Shown: positions 6,163-8,678 of the stretch, piece after piece | How the letters are laid out: each line of letters opens with the position of its first letter | How positions within the stretch are numbered: the stretch's first letter is position 1 | Source: an uncultured Bacilli bacterium | Lineage (GTDB): Bacteria > Bacillota_I > Bacilli_A > RF39 > UBA660 | Length of the DNA stretch: 8,678 nucleotides | Direction of reading: 5' to 3' | NCBI GenBank assembly: GCA_934133155.1 | Contig: CAKPAT010000051.1 | Coordinates: 1 to 8,678, forward strand | The notes under the pieces: generated by a model | The model's database searches: none | Told to the model about the DNA's origin: nothing | Seen by the model: only the letters and a program-made list of their open reading frames with translations | Program-made: the position numbers and the translations under genes

Positions 6163-7989
6163 TTACATTTCTACAAAGAATTTTTTATACCATACAAGGA
6201 AAACATATACTGTCCATATTTTTCTGCAGTTGTTTTCTTTTTTTGTGTAATGTTTTTCTAGCATTTTTAGTAATTTTTCTTGGTCAAAGAATTCTTTAGT
6301 AAATTTTTCTTCAAACATTTTTTTGGCGATGTTATAGTATTTTTCTTCCCTAAACCATTTTATTATTGGTACTGGAAAGCCTTTTTTTCTTCTTTTGTAC
6401 CATTCTTGTGGTATTCTTTTACTTGCGGCCATTCTTAAGGCGTATTTTGTGGTGTTATGGCTTAGTTTATATTCTGTTGGTATTGTTTTTGCTAATTCAA
6501 ATACTTTTTTATCAAGTATTGGGACTCTTAGTTCTAGGGAGTTTGCCATACTCATTTTATCGGCTTTTAATAAGATGTCGTTTGGTAACCACATATGCAT
6601 ATCTAGGTACTGCATTTTTGTTAGATCGTCTTCGTTTTTTACTTCATCAAAATATGGCTTTGTGATGTCTTGAAATTTTGTATCATTTTGATATTTGGTT
6701 GTTAGTATTTTATTGGCTTCTTTATTGTCAAAGACGAATGCTTGTCCGACATAGTAATCTTCTATTTTTGATCCACCTTTTATTAAAAAGTTTTTTCCAT
6801 GAAATTTTGGTAATGCTTCAGCGATACCTTTTAATGGTTTTCTAATTATTGAAGGTAGTTTGCGGTATTTTTTTAATTTTTCGTCTTCGTCATATGATGT
6901 GTAACCGCCGAATAGTTCGTCTGCTCCTTCACCTGATAGAACTACTTTGATGTCTTTACTGGCTAGTTTTGATAGAAAGTAAAGGGGAACAGCTGATAGG
7001 TTAGCGGTTGGTTCGTCGGCATAATATTCAACTTTGTCTATACTTTCAAAGAAGTCGTCAGCGTTTATTAATTCATTTTTATTTTTAATTTTTAATATGT
7101 CTGATAGATCTTTGGCGTATGGCACTTCATTAAATTCTTTATAATCGAAACCAACGGAGTAGGTGGTGTCGGGTTTTAGGTAGCTTACGACGTATGATGA
7201 GTCTATTCCACCTGAAAGGTATGAGCCTATTTTTACGTCGCTTATTTTATGGTAGTCTATGGAGTTTGTTATTTCTTTATCTATTTCTTTTATTAGTTTG
7301 TTAAAATCTTTTTTTTCTGGTTTAAAGTTAATGTCATAGTATTTTTTTATTTCTAGGTTATTTTCTTTTTGGTTATAAATGAAGTAATGAGATGGTTTTA
7401 GTTTATATACGTCTTTAAAAAATGTTTCGTCTAAAACTGATGTTTGAAATGTTAGATATGGTTTTAAGGCTTTTTCATTTACTTCTTTTATAAAATCAGG
7501 ATGTTTAAGTAGACTTTTGATTTCTGAGGCAAACATGAATGTGCCGTTCATATTTGCATAGTAAAATGGTTTTTGCCCAAAATGGTCTCTTGCTCCAAAT
7601 AATGTTTGTTTTTCTTTATCCCATATGACAAAGGCAAACATGCCTCTTAGTTTATCTAGTATTTTTTCTTTGTATTCTTCGTATCCATGAAGTATTACTT
7701 CGGTGTCTGTTTTTGTTTTGAATATGTGACCTTTTTTTATTAGGTCTTCTTTTATTTCTTTGAAGTTATATATTTCACCGTTGAAGCATATGATTAATTT
7801 ATCTGTTTCATTGCTGATGGGCTGACGGCCACCTTTTAAATCTATGATACTAAGTCTTCTGAAACCTAGGGCGATATTGTCATCTTGGTAATAAGATTCG
7901 TCGTCGGGTCCACGATGTATAATTGCGTCGTTCATTAATTTGATATGGTTTTTTTCTTTTTTGTTTATATATCCACAAAATCCACACAT
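6163..7989 (-). CDS. asnB: Asparagine synthetase, glutamine-hydrolysing (class II amidotransferase)
   Basis: Cytosolic enzyme making asparagine from aspartate, glutamine and ATP through a beta-aspartyl-AMP intermediate. Counting from Met of MCGFCG, the N-terminal Ntn glutaminase domain (about 1-210) has nucleophile Cys2, HRGPDDE, CFNGEIYNF, KTDTEVILHGYEEY and GMFAFVIWD; the synthetase domain has the PP-loop SGGIDSS (259-265), GEGADELFGG (353-362) and the LLKADKMSMANSLELRVPILD block. The 608-residue length is close to Bacillus AsnO/AsnB. GTG 7998 would add three residues, but the active enzyme needs Cys exposed after Met removal, and the AAAGG site is 11 bases from ATG 7989 and only 2 from the GTG, so ATG 7989 is chosen. 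It begins 2 bases after the racemase stop, so one operon. Some family members amidate cell-wall diaminopimelate or D-Asp instead of free aspartate; sequence alone does not settle this. Confidence 0.95.
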   Translation of the reverse strand: MCGFCGYINKKEKNHIKLMNDAIIHRGPDDESYYQDDNIALGFRRLSIIDLKGGRQPISNETDKLIICFNGEIYNFKEIKEDLIKKGHIFKTKTDTEVILHGYEEYKEKILDKLRGMFAFVIWDKEKQTLFGARDHFGQKPFYYANMNGTFMFASEIKSLLKHPDFIKEVNEKALKPYLTFQTSVLDETFFKDVYKLKPSHYFIYNQKENNLEIKKYYDINFKPEKKDFNKLIKEIDKEITNSIDYHKISDVKIGSYLSGGIDSSYVVSYLKPDTTYSVGFDYKEFNEVPYAKDLSDILKIKNKNELINADDFFESIDKVEYYADEPTANLSAVPLYFLSKLASKDIKVVLSGEGADELFGGYTSYDEDEKLKKYRKLPSIIRKPLKGIAEALPKFHGKNFLIKGGSKIEDYYVGQAFVFDNKEANKILTTKYQNDTKFQDITKPYFDEVKNEDDLTKMQYLDMHMWLPNDILLKADKMSMANSLELRVPILDKKVFELAKTIPTEYKLSHNTTKYALRMAASKRIPQEWYKRRKKGFPVPIIKWFREEKYYNIAKKMFEEKFTKEFFDQEKLLKMLEKHYTKKENNCRKIWTVYVFLVWYKKFFVEM

Positions 7990-7991
7990 TT

Positions 7992-8678
7992 TTACCACAA
8001 CCTTTCTTTATGGAAGTAATCTAGGATTTTATCTGCTTCTATTTCTAGCGGGTCGATAAATTTTTCTTCTAGATTAAACTGTTTTTTTAATATGGAAAGC
8101 TCGGTGCAACCTAATATAAAGCAATCGGCATTTATGCCTTTGATGGTTTCTTCCCATAGATTTTTGGGGACGTCTATTCCTTTTTTGATGTATTCATAAA
8201 TCATTTTCATGACGTTTTCTTGATTCGGAAACAGACATTTGATGTTTTCTTTTTCTAGTAATGTTTGATATAATTTAGCTTTTATTGTGCCAGTTGTTGC
8301 CATTATGACGGCTGTTTTGTAATTTTTTTCGTTGATGTATTTGGCGGTGTTTTGAACCATGTTACTGATTTTTATATTTATTTCTTTTTGAAGGTTTTCT
8401 GTGAAGTAACTGGCGGTGTTACAAGGAATGCTGATTAGTTTACAACCTAATTTTTCTAGTAATTTGCAGTCTTCTAAGAGGTTTTTGTAGGGATTTTCTT
8501 TGGTATGATCTAGGATGTAGTCTGTTCTATCAGGTGTTGATGCATGAGATAGTATTATTAGATTAAGGTGCTCCTGATCGATGTTTACTTTTGTTTTTTT
8601 TGTTAATATTTCATAAAAGTAAGCGGTTGCTAGTGGGCCTAGACCGCCTAATATTCCAAGTTTATATTCGATTTTGAT
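7992..8678 (-). CDS. Aspartate/glutamate racemase family protein (5' end cut by window edge)
   Basis: Cofactor-independent amino acid racemase, probably interconverting L- and D-aspartate. The frame is open to the edge at 8678, giving 228 residues; family members are about 230, so only the start is missing. Counting from the edge, it shows GGLGP (11-15), the STPDRTDYIL segment typical of aspartate racemases, the first catalytic cysteine in PCNTA (C86), the MATTGT segment of the second half, and the second catalytic cysteine in GCTEL (C191). The Met at 8360 is internal (residue 107) and would drop the first catalytic cysteine, so it is not the start. The gene ends 2 bases before asnB, whose ribosome site AAAGG lies inside its last codons, indicating coupled expression. 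Broad-specificity YgeA-like or hydantoin racemase activity is possible; dedicated MurI glutamate racemase is less likely given GGLGP and DRT. Confidence 0.88.
   Translation of the reverse strand: MKIEYKLGILGGLGPLATAYFYEILTKKTKVNIDQEHLNLIILSHASTPDRTDYILDHTKENPYKNLLEDCKLLEKLGCKLISIPCNTASYFTENLQKEINIKISNMVQNTAKYINEKNYKTAVIMATTGTIKAKLYQTLLEKENIKCLFPNQENVMKMIYEYIKKGIDVPKNLWEETIKGINADCFILGCTELSILKKQFNLEEKFIDPLEIEADKILDYFHKERLW

Noticed and set aside
6366..6673. Two plus-strand frames opposite asnB
   Set aside because: Both lie antisense to the conserved synthetase domain and show low-complexity Phe/Leu-rich translations typical of antisense frames in AT-rich DNA.
7992..8360. Racemase as a 122-aa truncated gene starting at the Met at 8360
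   Set aside because: The same frame stays open to 8678 and encodes the GGLGP and PCNTA motifs, so it is a nearly complete gene cut only by the window edge.

Overview
The window comes from a low-GC bacterium, very probably a Bacillota/Bacilli-type lineage close to the Erysipelotrichia/RF39/Mollicutes side. By eye it is roughly 30% GC. The genes include a SpoVB/MurJ-type flippase, a ClpC unfoldase with UVR middle domain and ClpP-docking loop, and a Nudix hydrolase of the isomerase-like group. TGA acts as a stop (ends of the flippase, the second membrane gene and the 98-aa gene) and TGG encodes Trp, so the code is standard rather than mycoplasma-type.

Layout. (1) 46-2756, + strand: a 14-helix-class MOP-superfamily lipid-linked oligosaccharide flippase, translationally coupled to an unrecognised five-helix membrane protein with a long charged C-terminal tail. 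(2) 2836-5115, +: a stand-alone clpC with its own strong Shine-Dalgarno; no ctsR/mcsA/mcsB neighbour is in view. (3) 5116-5329: intergenic region that, read on the minus strand, holds a promoter-like element, a perfect 10-bp stem-loop and an intrinsic terminator. Together these look like a compact ~70-nt small RNA gene convergent with clpC. (4) 5330-6122, +: a Nudix hydrolase gene broken by a frameshift near its N-terminus (a 13-bp loss between short direct repeats would explain it), followed by a 98-aa orphan protein. (5) 6123-6158: a bidirectional terminator between convergent genes. (6) 8678-6163, minus: an aspartate/glutamate-type racemase (5' end just off the window) followed 2 nt later by a class II glutamine-dependent asparagine synthetase.

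How the genes may work together. The racemase-asnB pair handles Asp/Asn chemistry and could serve either asparagine supply or, speculatively, D-Asp/D-Asn formation for the cell wall; the flippase at the other end also belongs to envelope assembly but is in a different transcription unit. ClpC is the proteolysis/quality-control component. The + strand is rich in T and G in the large genes of both orientations, so codon third positions differ sharply between + and - genes. This points to a replication-strand bias. The 5330-6122 segment looks more A-rich than the flanking + genes. I see no mobile element, CRISPR array, tRNA or rRNA.
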